Notes under the pieces: model-generated
What the model saw: the letters and a program-made list of their open reading frames with translations, nothing else
The model's database searches: none
Told to the model about the DNA's origin: nothing
Made by a program: the position numbers and the translations under genes
Assembly (NCBI RefSeq): GCF_021432765.1
Contig: NZ_CP058908.1
Coordinates: forward strand, 62,001-126,000
DNA from: Pseudomonas phenolilytica
Lineage (GTDB): Bacteria; Pseudomonadota; Gammaproteobacteria; Pseudomonadales; Pseudomonadaceae
Direction: 5' to 3'
Length of the DNA: 64,000 bases
Shown: piece by piece, positions 35,680-46,127 of the stretch
How the letters are laid out: each line of letters opens with the position of its first letter
Position numbering within the stretch: position 1 is the stretch's first letter

Positions 35680-36677
35680 AACGCTAGATCCTCTGGCGTA
35701 AACGTCATTTTGAACGACCGGTAGGGTTGGAAATCCTGCGGGCTGAGCCCCTGCATCTCCGTCAACCGACCAATATTCCTCACTGCAGCGACCGCGGAGT
35801 TGTCGAATGGCACATCGCCGCTCGACCTCGCCACGCTGACTCCGGTAATGGTGCCATCAGGCAACATGTTCACCTGCAATTGCACCGACATGTTGTTACG
35901 CGCCGAAGGCGGACGCGTCCAGCCTTCGGCAGCACGCAGGCGAATCAGGTCATCGAAGTTGCCCGCCACCTGATCACCCTGACTGTCGGCCAACGCCTGC
36001 TGGCGCTCAGTCGTGTCCGATAGCAGCTCAGCCAATGCCTGCGCCTTCTTCTCCTCGGCCGCTTTACGCGCAGCCTCTGCCGCAGCCTTCTTTTTCGCCG
36101 CTTCGGCCGCCGCCTTTTTCTTCGCGTCTTCAGCCGCTTTCTTCTTCGCCTGCTCAGCCGCCGCCTTTTTCTTCGCTTCCTCGGCAGCCTTCTTCTTGGC
36201 CTCTTCAGCTGCTTTTTTCTTCGCCTCTTCGGCCGCCTTCTTCTTGGCGATATCGGCCTGTTTCTGCTGTTCGACCTTCTTGGCTTCGTCAGCCTTCTTC
36301 GCCTCGGCAGCCTTCTTGGCAGCAGCCGCTTTCTCCGCTTCGGCCTTTCGAGCCTGCTCGGCCTTCTTTTGTTCCGCAGCCTTGGCCGCCGCCTGCTTCT
36401 GCTGCTCGACCTTGCGCTGCTCCATCTGCTCGGTCTCGTACTGCTTGGCAGCGGTCTTCTTGGCTTCGCCAGCGATCTTTTGATTAGTCTGGGTCGTTGC
36501 CTGGCTTTGCGACTTCAGCTGATACAGCGTGGCCTGGACGATGGGCTTGGATGGCGGCAAATCGGGCGTCATGGCGAAGCTGACGAAAAGCAGGCCGAAG
36601 ATGATGACATGCAGGCCTACCGCCAGAACGACGGGCCAGAAGTAGCTTTCCGCAGGAGAGCGTTCAGCGTGCTGCAT
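35676..36677 (-). CDS. tolA: Tol-Pal inner-membrane spanning protein TolA
   Basis: 333 residues. One membrane helix ([20 protein letters not shown], about 15-34) anchors a long Ala/Lys/Glu helix (about 70-225) with near-perfect repeats of KKKAAEEA. A globular C-terminal domain follows ([18 protein letters not shown] and on). The repeat DNA is prone to length change by slippage. It spans the periplasm and transmits force from TolQR to Pal. The start shares one base with the tolR stop. Confidence 0.95.
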   Translation of the reverse strand: MQHAERSPAESYFWPVVLAVGLHVIIFGLLFVSFAMTPDLPPSKPIVQATLYQLKSQSQATTQTNQKIAGEAKKTAAKQYETEQMEQRKVEQQKQAAAKAAEQKKAEQARKAEAEKAAAAKKAAEAKKADEAKKVEQQKQADIAKKKAAEEAKKKAAEEAKKKAAEEAKKKAAAEQAKKKAAEDAKKKAAAEAAKKKAAAEAARKAAEEKKAQALAELLSDTTERQQALADSQGDQVAGNFDDLIRLRAAEGWTRPPSARNNMSVQLQVNMLPDGTITGVSVARSSGDVPFDNSAVAAVRNIGRLTEMQGLSPQDFQPYRSFKMTFTPEDLAL

Positions 36678-37129
36678 CAGGGCGCCTCGGTGATCAGGCC
36701 GACGTTGCCCACGCCCGCTTCCTGCAGCCCACCCATCGCGGCCATGACCGAGCCGTAATCGACCGCCTTGTCACCGCGCACGAATACCTGGATCTGCTTA
36801 CCCTGGCTGCGGTTCTGATTCATGATCGCCGTGACCGCCCTGGTCATTTCGTCAAGCGTCAGCGCACGATCCTGCACGGTATCGGTGTCCACCTCGCTGC
36901 CCATATTCCAGTAATAGGTCTTGTCGGCCTTGATCGAAATGGTCAGCACCTGGGCGTTGTTGTCCTGCGGCAGCGCCTCGCTGCTGACCTTGGGCAGATC
37001 GACCTTCACGCCCTGGTTGAGCATGGGCGCGGTCACCATGAAGATCACCAGCAGCACCAGCATCACGTCGATGTAGGGCACCACGTTCATCTCGGCGACG
37101 GGCTTGCGTCTGTTGCGAATTCTGGCCAT
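36677..37129 (-). CDS. tolR: Tol-Pal proton-channel subunit TolR
   Basis: 150 residues from the ATG at 37129 (MARIRNRRKPVAEMN); the five-codon upstream extension is not needed. The essential proton-carrying Asp21 lies in VPYIDVMLVLLVIFMVTA. The periplasmic domain is of ExbD/TolR type. It follows tolQ by 11 bp. Confidence 0.96.
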   Translation of the reverse strand: MARIRNRRKPVAEMNVVPYIDVMLVLLVIFMVTAPMLNQGVKVDLPKVSSEALPQDNNAQVLTISIKADKTYYWNMGSEVDTDTVQDRALTLDEMTRAVTAIMNQNRSQGKQIQVFVRGDKAVDYGSVMAAMGGLQEAGVGNVGLITEAP

Positions 37130-37140
37130 TACGTGAGGCC

Positions 37141-37833
37141 TCAATCTTCGGTGGTGTGAACTTTGCGATGCAGGATCGCCTGGAACTCGTCGGCAAAGGT
37201 GTAGTAGCGCCCGATCAGCATCTCGCCGCGAGCGGAGAAACGGTTATATGCGATAACCGCCGGAATTGCGGCGAACAAGCCGATAGCGGTGGCGATCAGC
37301 GCCTCGGCGATACCCGGGGCCACGGTCGCCAGGGTGGCCTGCTGCACTTGGGCCAGGCCACGAAAAGAATTCATGATGCCCCACACGGTACCGAACAGGC
37401 CGATGTAGGGACTGGTCGAACCGACGGTGGCGAGAAACGGCAGGCTCTGCTCGAGCTTTTCTTCCTCGCGGGAAATGGCCACGCGCATCGCACGATTGAC
37501 GCCGTCCATCACCGCATCGGGATCAACGCCCTGCTGCTGGCGCAGCCGGGAAAACTCCTTGAAACCGGCGCGAAAAATCTGCTCAACGCCCGAGTCCGGA
37601 TCGGGATTGCTACCGGCCTGGCGGTACAGCTTGGACAGATCGATGCCCGACCAGAAGCGCTCTTCGAAGGCATCCAATGAACGCTTGGCGGCACGCAGCA
37701 GATTGCCACGCTGGAAAATCATGATCCATGAGGTGACCGAGGCCCCCACAAGGATCAGCATGACCAGCTGCACCACGAAGCTGGCGTTGCTGATCAGGCT
37801 CCACATGGACATATGATCGACGTTGGCTTCCAC
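37141..37833 (-). CDS. tolQ: Tol-Pal proton-channel subunit TolQ
   Basis: 230 residues. Three membrane helices in the ExbB/TolQ/MotA layout: FVVQLVMLILVGASVTSWIMI near the start, then GLFGTVWGIMNSFRGL and ALIATAIGLFAAIPAVIAYN with the conserved Thr and Pro of the channel lining. It forms the proton channel with TolR and is 2 bp downstream of ybgC. Confidence 0.97.
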   Translation of the reverse strand: MEANVDHMSMWSLISNASFVVQLVMLILVGASVTSWIMIFQRGNLLRAAKRSLDAFEERFWSGIDLSKLYRQAGSNPDPDSGVEQIFRAGFKEFSRLRQQQGVDPDAVMDGVNRAMRVAISREEEKLEQSLPFLATVGSTSPYIGLFGTVWGIMNSFRGLAQVQQATLATVAPGIAEALIATAIGLFAAIPAVIAYNRFSARGEMLIGRYYTFADEFQAILHRKVHTTED

Positions 37834-37835
37834 GC

Positions 37836-38279
37836 TTACTCTCCTGCAGGGGATAGACCCGAGCCGGCGAAGGCTTCGCGCAGCGCTTCGGGAATGACTC
37901 GGGGTTTCAGACTTTCGGCACGCACGCAGGCCACCAGGACCTGACCTTCACACAGTAATCGCCCATCCGCGGCACACTTGACCTGCTGATTGAAACGCAG
38001 GCTGGCACGCTTCATTTCAACCACCTCGGCACTCACCAGCAGCTCGTCGTCCAGTCGCGCCGGGGCGTGATAACGCGCCTCGCACGAATGCACAACGAAT
38101 AGCAGGTCCTCCCCGACGAGCTGCGACTGGTCGAAACCCAGATCGCGCAGGCGTTCGGTACGAGCCCGTTCCATGAACTTGAGATAGTTGACGTAATAGA
38201 CGATGCCGCCCGCGTCGGTGTCCTCGTAATAGACCCGACAGCGATGGACGAACGGCTCAGCGTTGATTCGCGCGCGCAT
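37836..38279 (-). CDS. ybgC: Tol-Pal-associated acyl-CoA thioesterase YbgC
   Basis: 147 residues from the ATG at 38279. The hot-dog thioesterase signature is [25 protein letters not shown], with the catalytic Asp in the D-T-D-A-G motif (shown here as [12 protein letters not shown]). It hydrolyses acyl-CoA or acyl-ACP thioesters and is the usual first gene of tol-pal. Confidence 0.94.
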   Translation of the reverse strand: MRARINAEPFVHRCRVYYEDTDAGGIVYYVNYLKFMERARTERLRDLGFDQSQLVGEDLLFVVHSCEARYHAPARLDDELLVSAEVVEMKRASLRFNQQVKCAADGRLLCEGQVLVACVRAESLKPRVIPEALREAFAGSGLSPAGE

Positions 38280-38330
38280 ACTAGTGCCCGGCCTGGAAAA
38301 TGCCAATTGGGTGGGTGAACAATATTTTCA

Positions 38331-39383
38331 TCAATCCGTGTCGCCGCTGAACAGGTCCGGCGTGGGCGATTCGGCCAGACGCCGCGGCAGATTCAGACCG
38401 AAGTGCAGATAAGCGTGTCGCGTGACCACGCGCCCACGAGGCGTACGCATGATGTAACCCTGCTGGATCAGGTAGGGCTCGAGCACATCCTCGATGGTAT
38501 GGCGCTCTTCACTGATGGCCGCAGCCAGGCTGTCGACGCCAACCGGCCCGCCGTCGAACTTCTCGATCAGCGCCAGTAGTAGGCGACGATCCTGGTGATC
38601 GAAGCCACGCTCGTCGACATCCAGCATATTCAACGCCAGGTCGGCAATCTCGCGGGTGATCTCGCCACGCCCGCGCACTTCCGCGAAATCGCGGACACGG
38701 CGCAGCAGGCGGTTGGCGATGCGCGGAGTGCCGCGCGCGCGACGGGCGATCTCGAAAGCTCCCGCCGCCTCGGTCGGCAGCCCGAGGATGCCTGCCGAGC
38801 GACTGACAATGGTCGCCAGGTCCTCGGTCGAGTAGAACTCCAGGCGCTGCACGATACCGAAACGGTCGCGCAGCGGATTGGTCAGCATGCCGGCGCGAGT
38901 GGTTGCACCGACCAGGGTGAAGGGCGGCAGATCGAGCTTGATCGAGCGCGCAGCCGGTCCCTCGCCGATCATGATGTCGAGCTGAAAATCCTCCATTGCC
39001 GGATACAGCACTTCCTCGACGATCGGGGAGAGACGATGGATCTCGTCGACGAACAGCACATCGCCCGCTTCCAGATTGGTCAGCAACGCGGCGAGATCGC
39101 CCGGACGCTCGAGGACCGGGCCGGACGTACTCTTGATCGAGACACCCATCTCTTCAGCAATGATGTTCGCCAGGGTGGTCTTGCCGAGGCCTGGCGGGCC
39201 GAAAATCAGGGTGTGGTCCAGCGCTTCGCCGCGGCCCTTGGCGGCGCGGATGAACAGGTCCATCTGCTCGCGCACCACTGGCTGGCCGATGTATTCGGCA
39301 AGCCGTAACGGGCGGATGGCGCGGTCCAGCTGCTCGTCGCGGTCACGACTGCTGGCGGTGATCAGGCGGTCGGCTTCGATCAT
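38331..39383 (-). CDS. ruvB: Holliday-junction branch-migration helicase RuvB
   Basis: 350 residues from the ATG at 39383. AAA+ motifs are complete: Walker [16 protein letters not shown], Walker [12 protein letters not shown], sensor 1 [11 protein letters not shown] and the arginine finger in NPLRDRFGI. The C-terminal winged helix ends in [16 protein letters not shown]. It forms the hexameric motor that moves junctions held by RuvA and cut by RuvC. It follows ruvA by 4 bp. Confidence 0.98.
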   Translation of the reverse strand: MIEADRLITASSRDRDEQLDRAIRPLRLAEYIGQPVVREQMDLFIRAAKGRGEALDHTLIFGPPGLGKTTLANIIAEEMGVSIKSTSGPVLERPGDLAALLTNLEAGDVLFVDEIHRLSPIVEEVLYPAMEDFQLDIMIGEGPAARSIKLDLPPFTLVGATTRAGMLTNPLRDRFGIVQRLEFYSTEDLATIVSRSAGILGLPTEAAGAFEIARRARGTPRIANRLLRRVRDFAEVRGRGEITREIADLALNMLDVDERGFDHQDRRLLLALIEKFDGGPVGVDSLAAAISEERHTIEDVLEPYLIQQGYIMRTPRGRVVTRHAYLHFGLNLPRRLAESPTPDLFSGDTD

Positions 39384-39387
39384 GGCG

Positions 39388-39993
39388 CTACACCATGCCC
39401 TTGAGGGCACGGCGAATCAATTCTTCACTGCTCAAACCGTCTTCCTGTATGGCGCCGACTGCCCGACTGGCTTCCTGCGGCTTGAACCCCAACGAAATGA
39501 GGGCGCTGACCGCATCGTTCTCGGCGCTTGTGACTGCCCCGGCGCCGCGAGGTTCAACCACCAGCGTGGCGATCGAGGGCATGGTTTCCCAAGCCTTGAA
39601 GCGATCCTTGAGTTCAACCAGCAGGCGCTCGGCAGTCTTCTTGCCGACTCCGGGGATTCTCACCAGGGTCGACGTGTCCTGCGCCTGCACGCAACGCACC
39701 AGCTCGTCCACCTCCAGCCCGGACATTAGCGCCAGCGCCAGCTTCGGCCCTACGCCATTGAGACGAATCAGTTCGCGGAACAGCTCGCGCTCACGTTTCT
39801 CGAAGAAACCGTAGAGCAGCTGGGCGTCTTCGCGCACCACCAAATGGGTGTGCAGCGTGACGCTTTCGCCAACGCCGGGCAGGCGATAGAGCGTGGTCAT
39901 CGGCACCTCGACCTCATAGCCGACGCCGTTCGCATCGAGAAGCAGATGAGGCGGCTGCTTTTCCGCCAGGGTGCCACGCAAACGTCCGATCAC
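39388..39993 (-). CDS. ruvA: Holliday-junction binding protein RuvA
   Basis: 201 residues starting at a GTG (39993), with GGAGG well placed upstream. The longer frame has no homology to RuvA, and the GTG gives the expected MIGRLRGTL start. The OB domain, helix-hairpin-helix repeats ([38 protein letters not shown]) and the C-terminal RuvB-binding domain ([16 protein letters not shown]) are all present. Confidence 0.96.
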   Translation of the reverse strand: MIGRLRGTLAEKQPPHLLLDANGVGYEVEVPMTTLYRLPGVGESVTLHTHLVVREDAQLLYGFFEKRERELFRELIRLNGVGPKLALALMSGLEVDELVRCVQAQDTSTLVRIPGVGKKTAERLLVELKDRFKAWETMPSIATLVVEPRGAGAVTSAENDAVSALISLGFKPQEASRAVGAIQEDGLSSEELIRRALKGMV

Positions 39994-40064
39994 GATTCCG
40001 CTTCCTCCAACGTCGCCGATCTCGCTCGGCGACTGCCAAAACTGTCCTACCGCTCCGACCGTGG

Positions 40065-40589
40065 CTACAAGCGCAGACGTCCGCCCCGGCGCTTGGCGCC
40101 ACTCAAACCGTGCGGAATCAGGCTCTGCCGATGATGCGCATGGCACAGCGCGATGGCCAACGCATCGGACGCATCGATCTGCGGCTTTTCCAGCAGCTTG
40201 AGCAGGTGCATGACCATCATCTGGACCTGCTGCTTGTCCGCCCCACCGGTTCCGGCGATTGCCTGCTTGACCTGGGTCGCCGTGTACTCGGCGATTTGCA
40301 GGCCGGCCTCGGCGCCGGCGACGATGGCCGCGCCGCGAGCCTGGCCGAGCTTGAGCGCCGAATCGGCGTTGCGCGCCATGAACACCTGCTCGATGCCCAT
40401 CGTCACCGGCCCGTAGGTTCGGATCACCTCGCTGACGCCGCTGAATACAGCCCGCAGCCGCTCGGCCAGCTCGCCGCTGCCGGTGCGAATGCAGCCTGAA
40501 GCGACGTACTCGCAGCCGCGCCCGGTGTCACGCACCACCCCATAGCCGGTAATTCGCGAGCCGGGGTCGATTCCCAAAATCAGCGTCAT
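40065..40589 (-). CDS. ruvC: Holliday-junction resolvase RuvC
   Basis: 174 residues. Catalytic acidic residues are visible: Asp8 in LILGIDPGS, Glu in MGIEQVFMA, and the paired Asp near the C-terminus ([18 protein letters not shown]). It cuts junctions symmetrically after RuvAB action. It lies 71 bp upstream of ruvA on the same strand. Confidence 0.97.
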   Translation of the reverse strand: MTLILGIDPGSRITGYGVVRDTGRGCEYVASGCIRTGSGELAERLRAVFSGVSEVIRTYGPVTMGIEQVFMARNADSALKLGQARGAAIVAGAEAGLQIAEYTATQVKQAIAGTGGADKQQVQMMVMHLLKLLEKPQIDASDALAIALCHAHHRQSLIPHGLSGAKRRGGRLRL

Positions 40590-40705
40590 GCCCGTGGTCG
40601 CGCTGTCTATTTATCCAGTGCGCGAGTATACGGCTGCGCCTCCCGACGCGCCACCGCAGAGCCCATTCATGCCCACGATTTCGTCAGACCGGCGCACATA
40701 AAAAA

Positions 40706-40734
40706 GCCGGAAGCGCCGCTGGACGTCTTCCGGC
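40706..40734 (-). terminator. Terminator behind yebC
   Basis: GCCGGAAG (40706-40713) pairs with CTTCCGGC (40727-40734), and the reverse strand runs on into TTTTTT. It lies 20 bp past the yebC stop and separates it from ruvC. Confidence 0.85.
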
Positions 40735-40753
40735 CTGCGTCTCCCAGACGTCG

Positions 40754-41503
40754 TCAGCCGAGCTGCTCCATGATCTCGTCGGCGATCTCGGCGTTGTGGT
40801 AGACGTTCTGTACGTCGTCCAGATCCTCCAGCGCATCGATCAGGCGCAGCACCTTCTGCGCAGTCTCGACATCGGTGATCGGAGCGGTGATCGAGGGGAT
40901 CATCGCGACTTCAGCCTCATCGCCCTTGAAGCCGGCTTGGGTTAGCGCCTCGTTGACCGAGAGGAAGTCGGCGAAGCTGGTGTAGATCTCTACCGAGCCG
41001 TCCTCCTGGCTGACCACGTCATCGGCGCCCGCCTCCAGCGCTGCCTCCATCAGCGCGTCCTCGTCGACACCCGGCGCGTAGCTGATCTGCCCTTTGCGAT
41101 CGAACATGTAGGCCACGGAACCATCGGTGCCGAGGTTGCCGCCATTCTTGCTGAAAGCGTGACGCACCTCGGCCGCAGTACGGTTCCGGTTATCGGTCAT
41201 GGCCTCGATGATGATAGCCACGCCGCTCGGTGCGTAGCCCTCATAGGTCAGCTCGGTCATGTTGTCGGCTTCGTTGGAACCAGCACCACGGGCGATGGCG
41301 CGATCGATGACGTCGCGCGACATGTTGGCGGTCAGCGCCTTGTCCACCGCCAGGCGCAGGCGCGGATTGTCCGCGGGTACGCCACCGCCGTGCTTGGCCG
41401 CCACGGTCAGTTCGCGGATCAGCTTGGTGAAGATCTTGCCCCGCTTGGCGTCCTGACGCTCCTTGCGGTGCTTGATGTTGGCCCATTTGGAATGACCAGC
41501 CAT
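40754..41503 (-). CDS. yebC: YebC/PmpR-family DNA-binding regulator
   Basis: 249 residues with the family start [21 protein letters not shown] (first part) and the conserved [28 protein letters not shown] block. In P. aeruginosa the orthologue PmpR represses the quinolone (pqsR) system. Newer work on the family also ties YebC-like proteins to translation of proline-rich stretches. Order aspS-yebC-ruvC is conserved across gammaproteobacteria. Confidence 0.95.
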   Translation of the reverse strand: MAGHSKWANIKHRKERQDAKRGKIFTKLIRELTVAAKHGGGVPADNPRLRLAVDKALTANMSRDVIDRAIARGAGSNEADNMTELTYEGYAPSGVAIIIEAMTDNRNRTAAEVRHAFSKNGGNLGTDGSVAYMFDRKGQISYAPGVDEDALMEAALEAGADDVVSQEDGSVEIYTSFADFLSVNEALTQAGFKGDEAEVAMIPSITAPITDVETAQKVLRLIDALEDLDDVQNVYHNAEIADEIMEQLG

Positions 41504-41600
41504 AACTCACTCCATTTCTTCAACTGAATCAGAAGTTCTAAAGCCCAGACACGAGCGGGCTTCGCCGAATCGCCTGGCAAACCGCTACTGCCAAGACGAA

Positions 41601-41623
41601 GAAGCCTGGCAAAACCAGGCTTC
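41601..41623 (-). terminator. Hairpin behind aspS
   Basis: Perfect 9-bp stem GAAGCCTGG/CCAGGCTTC with a 5-nt loop, 10 bp past the aspS stop. The reverse strand continues with only a weak T-rich tract, so termination may be partial and allow read-through into yebC. Confidence 0.55.
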
Positions 41624-41632
41624 CGATGGTGC

Positions 41633-43408
41633 TTATTCCGCCTTGGGCTGCTCGCGCAGGCGAATATGCAGGTCGCGCAGCGCCTTGTTGTCCACCGCAC
41701 CCGGCGCCTGGGTCATCACGTCCGCAGCGCTCTGGGTTTTCGGGAAGGCGATCACTTCGCGGATCGACTGCGCGCCGGTCATCAGCATGACCAGCCGGTC
41801 CAGGCCGAAGGCCAGACCGCCGTGCGGCGGTGCACCGAACTTCAGTGCATCGAGCAGGAAGCCGAACTTCTCTTCCTGCTCGGCCTCGTCGATACCGAGA
41901 ATGCGGAACACCGCCTGCTGCATTTCCTTGCGATGGATACGGATGGAACCGCCGCCCAGTTCGGTACCGTTGAGCACCATGTCGTAGGCGCGCGACAGCG
42001 CAGCGCTGGGGTTCGCCTCGAGTTCCTGCGGCGTGCACTTCGGCGCAGTGAACGGGTGGTGCAGCGCGCTCAGCGAGCCGTCGTCGTTCTCCTCGAACAT
42101 CGGGAAATCCACCACCCACAGCGGCGCCCATTCGCAGGTCAGCAGCTTGAGATCATGGCCGAGCTTGATGCGCAGTGCGCCCAGCGCTTCGGAGACGATT
42201 TTCGCCTTATCGGCGCCGAAGAAGACAATGTCGCCATCCTGCGCACCGACGCGATCGAGGATGACGTTGAGGTTGTCTTCCGGGATGAACTTGACGATCG
42301 GCGACTGCAGACCTTCGACACCCTTGGCACGCTCGTTGACCTTGATGTAGGCCAGGCCCTTGGCGCCATAGATGCCGACGAACTTGGTGTAGTCGTCGAT
42401 CTGGCTGCGCGGCATGCTCGCCGCACCCGGCACGCGCAGCGCGGCGACGCGGCCCTTCGGATCGTTGGCCGGGCCGGAGAAGACCTTGAACTCGACCGCG
42501 TTGAGCTGATCGGCGACGTCCACCAGTTCCAGCGGGATGCGCAGGTCGGGCTTGTCCGAGCCATAGCGGCGCATGGCCTCCTCGAACGGCATGTGCGGGA
42601 ACTCGCCAAATTCCAGGCCCAGCACTTCCTTGAACAGCTTGCGGATCATGCCCTCGGTGATGGCGATGATGTCCGCCTCCTCGAGGAAGCTGGTCTCGAT
42701 GTCGATCTGGGTGAATTCCGGCTGGCGGTCGGCGCGCAGGTCTTCGTCGCGGAAGCACTTGGCGATCTGGTAGTAGCGATCGAATCCCGCCACCATCAGC
42801 AGCTGCTTGAACAGCTGCGGCGATTGCGGCAGAGCGAAGAAGTTGCCCGCATGGGTGCGGCTCGGCACGAGGTAGTCGCGCGCGCCCTCGGGGGTCGGGC
42901 GGCCGAGGATCGGCGTCTCGACGTCGAGGAAGCCGTTCTCATCGAGATAGCGACGGATGCTGGCGGTGATGCGAGAGCGCAGCTTGAGCTTCTCGGCCAT
43001 CTCCGGGCGACGCAGATCGATGAAACGGTAGCGCAGACGAGTTTCCTCACCCACGTCGCTATATTCGTTGAGCGGGAACGGCGGGGTTTCCGCCTCGTTC
43101 AGCACGTCCAGCTCGTAGCCCAGCACCTCGATGGCGCCGGAGGCGATGTTCGGGTTAACCGCACCGGCCGGACGCAGACGCACCTTGCCGCGAATGCATA
43201 CGACGAACTCGCTGCGCACGCGGTCGGCGACGGCGAAGGTTTCCGCGCGATCCGGATCGAATACCACCTGGGCCAGACCTTCACGATCACGAATGTCGAG
43301 GAAAATCACCCCGCCATGGTCGCGACGGCGATGTACCCAGCCGCAGAGAGTGATTTCCTGGCCATCCAGGCTTTCATTGAGTTGGCCGCAATAGTGGCTG
43401 CGCATCAT
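41633..43408 (-). CDS. aspS: Aspartyl-tRNA synthetase
   Basis: 591 residues, the bacterial length. The N-terminal OB anticodon-binding domain ([23 protein letters not shown]) and class II motifs are clear: motif 2 [18 protein letters not shown], motif 3 [13 protein letters not shown], and the GAD insertion domain in between. In P. aeruginosa the enzyme is non-discriminating and also charges tRNA-Asn for later amidation; whether this one does so cannot be read here. Confidence 0.98.
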   Translation of the reverse strand: MMRSHYCGQLNESLDGQEITLCGWVHRRRDHGGVIFLDIRDREGLAQVVFDPDRAETFAVADRVRSEFVVCIRGKVRLRPAGAVNPNIASGAIEVLGYELDVLNEAETPPFPLNEYSDVGEETRLRYRFIDLRRPEMAEKLKLRSRITASIRRYLDENGFLDVETPILGRPTPEGARDYLVPSRTHAGNFFALPQSPQLFKQLLMVAGFDRYYQIAKCFRDEDLRADRQPEFTQIDIETSFLEEADIIAITEGMIRKLFKEVLGLEFGEFPHMPFEEAMRRYGSDKPDLRIPLELVDVADQLNAVEFKVFSGPANDPKGRVAALRVPGAASMPRSQIDDYTKFVGIYGAKGLAYIKVNERAKGVEGLQSPIVKFIPEDNLNVILDRVGAQDGDIVFFGADKAKIVSEALGALRIKLGHDLKLLTCEWAPLWVVDFPMFEENDDGSLSALHHPFTAPKCTPQELEANPSAALSRAYDMVLNGTELGGGSIRIHRKEMQQAVFRILGIDEAEQEEKFGFLLDALKFGAPPHGGLAFGLDRLVMLMTGAQSIREVIAFPKTQSAADVMTQAPGAVDNKALRDLHIRLREQPKAE

Positions 43409-43709
43409 GGTGGTGTTCGCTTCTCGTATCTTTGATTCGTTAGGTCGCTGGAGCCGCGGTGCCGGCGCACCATTGCCGGGCGCCGCCTCCTGGCTATCGA
43501 GCCGCCGGGCACAAGCGCGGGATTATATCCGCATAATCGTCACGACGCAGCCGTTGCCCGGCAACCGAGCCCGGGCATTCGCTCGCAGGGAACCCACGGC
43601 GAAGAGCCCCTTCCAAAGCCAGGTGGCCTGCCGCGGCGCCACATCAGCAACAAACGACGCGGTTTTTCTGGCATAACTGCAACCGGATCACCCACCAAGG
43701 AGAACGACC
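43409..43709. other. 301-bp divergent intergenic region (aspS / dps-like)
   Basis: No supported gene. It should hold the promoters of aspS (left) and the Dps-like gene (right). The AT-richer GGATTATATCCGCATAATCG near 43520-43540 is a possible promoter core. AAGGAGA precedes the Dps-like ATG. Confidence 0.4.
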
Positions 43710-44180
43710 ATGGAAATCGATATCGGCATCGCCGAACAGGACCGTGCCGCCATCGCAGAAGGGCTGTCTCGTCTGCTCGCCGACACCTATACGCTGTACT
43801 TGAAGACCCACAACTTCCACTGGAACGTCACCGGGCCGATGTTCAACACGCTGCATACCATGTTCGAGACTCAGTACACCGAACTGGCGCTCGCCGTGGA
43901 TGAGATCGCCGAGCGTATCCGCGCTCTCGGCTTCCCGGCGCCGGGAACCTACGCTGCCTATGCGCGCCTGTCGTCGATCAAGGAAGACGAAGGCGTGCCG
44001 TCTGCCGAGCAGATGATCAAGCTGCTGGTCGAAGGCCAGGAAGCGGTCGTGCGCACCGCACGTGGCATCTTCCCGCTGCTGGATAAGGTCAGCGACGAGC
44101 CGACTGCCGACCTGTTGACCCAGCGCATGCAGATCCACGAAAAGACCGCCTGGATGCTGCGCAGCCTGCTGGCAGCTTGA
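43710..44180 (+). CDS. Dps-family ferritin-like DNA-protection protein
   Basis: 156 residues, a typical Dps subunit. The ferroxidase ligands appear in [17 protein letters not shown] (His and following helix) and [23 protein letters not shown] (Asp and Glu). Dps proteins store iron, quench Fenton chemistry and coat DNA in stress. AAGGAG lies upstream. PAO1 has a DNA-binding stress protein gene at the same place next to aspS. Confidence 0.92.
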   Translation: MEIDIGIAEQDRAAIAEGLSRLLADTYTLYLKTHNFHWNVTGPMFNTLHTMFETQYTELALAVDEIAERIRALGFPAPGTYAAYARLSSIKEDEGVPSAEQMIKLLVEGQEAVVRTARGIFPLLDKVSDEPTADLLTQRMQIHEKTAWMLRSLLAA

Positions 44181-44190
44181 GTCATCCTCG

Positions 44191-44263
44191 CCGAGGCGGT
44201 CGCCATGCCACCCGCCTCGGCTGCAGGCTCCCTCCCCCGGGCGCACCGTCAGTGTGCGCCCGG
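44191..44263 (+). terminator. Two tandem hairpins after the dps-like gene
   Basis: CCGAGGCGG/CCGCCTCGG (44191-44220) and CCGGGCGCAC/GTGCGCCCGG (44237-44263) are perfect stems of 9 and 10 bp. Neither has a T-run, so they could slow or stop transcription only in part, or stabilise the mRNA end. Confidence 0.5.
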
Positions 44264-44425
44264 CCAAGGCTCATTTGAGCGCCACCGGCCTTTGCTGTTA
44301 AATACGGCCGCGCTGCGGCGCCGAGTCTCTTCGCCAGTCAGGCATCTGCACGTCTGCTAGCTCATTCCCCAGGCACTCGCCTGCCGCCGCCTTTTCCTGT
44401 CGTGTATCCACTACGAGTCATAAGA

Positions 44426-45037
44426 ATGCTCAAGATCGTCCATGTATTAACCGGCGTCCTCGCCTTACTGCTGTCATTCGTCCCTAGCCTGCGCGGCGAT
44501 CTGCCGCTTCTCCTGCAACCAGCCGCACTCTGCCTGCTGATGATCGGCCTGCTGAATATCCAGTTCATTCCGTCGATTACCGCGAACACCGATCCGCGCA
44601 CCCGTCCCGTTCTGCTCGGCGTATCAGTGCTGCTGGTGCTGGCCGCCGCAGCCCAGGCTCTCATCCTGCTGCTGCCGCTGGAGCAGATCGCCGGCCAACC
44701 GGCCACGCTCGCCAGCCTGCTGCTGGTATTCGTCGCCGTACTCCTGCACCTGGCGACCACTCGCACCCAGCGCCAGCCGCAGCGCGAACGCCCGCGGCAG
44801 CAGCGCGCACCCGCCGCCAGCGTCAGCGGCGCCGGCCGGGAAACCGGTACGGTGAAGTGGTTCAACACGTCCAAAGGTTTCGGCTTCATTTCCCGCGATA
44901 GCGGCGACGACGTGTTCGTGCATTTCCGCGCGATTCGCGGCGAAGGCCATCGCGTGCTGACTGAAGGCCAGCGCGTCGAATTCACCATCATGATGCGTGA
45001 CAAGGGCCTGCAGGCCGAGGACGTGGTCACGCTGTAA
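44426..45037 (+). CDS. Membrane-anchored cold-shock-domain protein
   Basis: 203 residues from the ATG at 44426. About four membrane helices fill residues 1-110 (e.g. [52 protein letters not shown]). A basic linker ([17 protein letters not shown]) leads to a full cold-shock domain with [17 protein letters not shown] (RNP1) and DVFVHFRAI (RNP2). The domain binds single-stranded nucleic acids; here it would sit at the inner membrane facing the cytoplasm. The homologue at PA0961 in PAO1 has the same place. Confidence 0.88.
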   Translation: MLKIVHVLTGVLALLLSFVPSLRGDLPLLLQPAALCLLMIGLLNIQFIPSITANTDPRTRPVLLGVSVLLVLAAAAQALILLLPLEQIAGQPATLASLLLVFVAVLLHLATTRTQRQPQRERPRQQRAPAASVSGAGRETGTVKWFNTSKGFGFISRDSGDDVFVHFRAIRGEGHRVLTEGQRVEFTIMMRDKGLQAEDVVTL

Positions 45038-45044
45038 TTGCGAC

Positions 45045-45070
45045 GCCGGCAGGTCTGCAGGCCTGCCGGC
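45045..45070. terminator. Hairpin between converging csp-like gene and slyX
   Basis: GCCGGCAGG (45045-45053) pairs with CCTGCCGGC (45062-45070). It lies between two converging stops (45037 and 45088) and may serve both. No long T-run follows. Confidence 0.5.
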
Positions 45071-45087
45071 CTCTTGCGCTCCACCCG

Positions 45088-45294
45088 TCAGTAATGCGGT
45101 GGCGGCGCCTCGTCTTCCTCGCCCCCGATGCTGCTCTGCATTTCTTCCAGCCGCCTGGCCAATGCCTGCAACTGCAGCTGCATTCGATCAACCAGACGCC
45201 GCTGCTCGACCAGCACATCGTTCAGCGTCTGGATCGTATCGTCCTGAAATGCCAGTCGCGCCTCCAGATCGGCGATTCGCGATTCCACGTTCAT
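45088..45294 (-). CDS. slyX: SlyX family coiled-coil protein
   Basis: 68 residues with the SlyX pattern: [21 protein letters not shown], then a Gln/Leu heptad coil ([23 protein letters not shown]) and a short acidic tail ending in PPPHY-type residues (EAPPPHY). The function is not known. It lies 3 bp after the HIT gene. Confidence 0.9.
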   Translation of the reverse strand: MNVESRIADLEARLAFQDDTIQTLNDVLVEQRRLVDRMQLQLQALARRLEEMQSSIGGEEDEAPPPHY

Positions 45295-45297
45295 AAC

Positions 45298-45720
45298 TCA
45301 CTCTCCGAAGCGAAACTGATCGGTCAACACAGTCTTGAGGCGGGCCCTGATCGCCGCCGCCTGATCCTGCGTATAGGGCTTGGGCTGATGCCGCCCCCAC
45401 ACCGGCGCCGGCCACGCCGCATCATCGCGGGAGCGGGCAATGACGTGCATATGCAGCTGGCTTACGACGTTGCCCAACGTCGCGACATTCATCTTGTCCG
45501 CGCCGAAACTGTCCTTGACGATTTCTGCAAGCGCGGTGGTTTCATGCCACAACTTCTGCTGGTCCGCCGCGTCCAGCTGAAACAGCTCGCTGACCGCCTC
45601 ACGCCGCGGCACCAGTATGAACCACGGGTACTGTGCATCATTCATCAGCAGTAGCCGACACAACGGAAAGTCGCCAATCGGCAATGTGTCCTGCTCCAGA
45701 CGCGAATCGAGAATGAACAT
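45298..45720 (-). CDS. HIT-family nucleotide-binding hydrolase
   Basis: 140 residues from the ATG at 45720. The histidine triad appears as SQLHMHVIARSRDDAAWP, in which the third position is Arg-containing rather than the classic H-x-H-x-H, as in the subgroup found in Pseudomonas next to slyX. FILVPRREAVSELFQL and NVATLGNVVSQ fit the fold. These proteins hydrolyse nucleotide conjugates. Confidence 0.85.
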   Translation of the reverse strand: MFILDSRLEQDTLPIGDFPLCRLLLMNDAQYPWFILVPRREAVSELFQLDAADQQKLWHETTALAEIVKDSFGADKMNVATLGNVVSQLHMHVIARSRDDAAWPAPVWGRHQPKPYTQDQAAAIRARLKTVLTDQFRFGE

Positions 45721-46127
45721 AACGGCGCTCCTGTATGACAAGTCAGGCGCGGTCGAACCCACGCTGACGCCAAGAATACCCTTGCGCGCAGGTCTGCGCC
45801 CTGTCGGAGCAGAGTCAAGCGCGCATGCCCCACCATGCAGCACATGCTACCGCCTGCCCAGATGGGCATTCGCGCAGCTTCAGGCCGACACGACTTGAGT
45901 ACGTTTCTTGCTAGACCGTGATTGGTTAAGTCCTGCACGTAAGCCGAAAGCAGGCTTGGCAAACTTGCTCTAGCCTATCGACGCAGCTAAACAGTACATT
46001 CTGCGAATGGCTTGATACGAAGAAGCGTAATACGCCGAAATCGAGCCAGATTCGGATAACAAGAAGCGATCTCTGCGTGCGTCGACACGAGAGCAAGCAC
46101 CGTTTTGAACCAATGGAGCAAATCACG
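45721..46127. other. 407-bp divergent intergenic region (HIT / porin)
   Basis: No supported gene. The half next to the porin is relatively AT-rich (about 45990-46060) and should hold the porin promoter. A short hairpin AAGCC/GGCTT lies near 45941-45957. I could not assign a specific operator. Confidence 0.4.

Noticed and set aside
36070..36420. Tandem repeats in tolA as a possible CRISPR or mobile repeat
   Set aside because: The repeats are in frame and encode the Ala/Lys/Glu helix of TolA, a normal feature of the protein.
41666..43435. 589-codon forward frame opposite aspS
   Set aside because: Antisense shadow of aspS; Gln/His/Ala-rich with no domain.
45950..45975. Sigma-54-like TTGGCAAACTTGCT upstream of the porin
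   Set aside because: The GG and GC doublets are 3 bp too close for a -24/-12 promoter.
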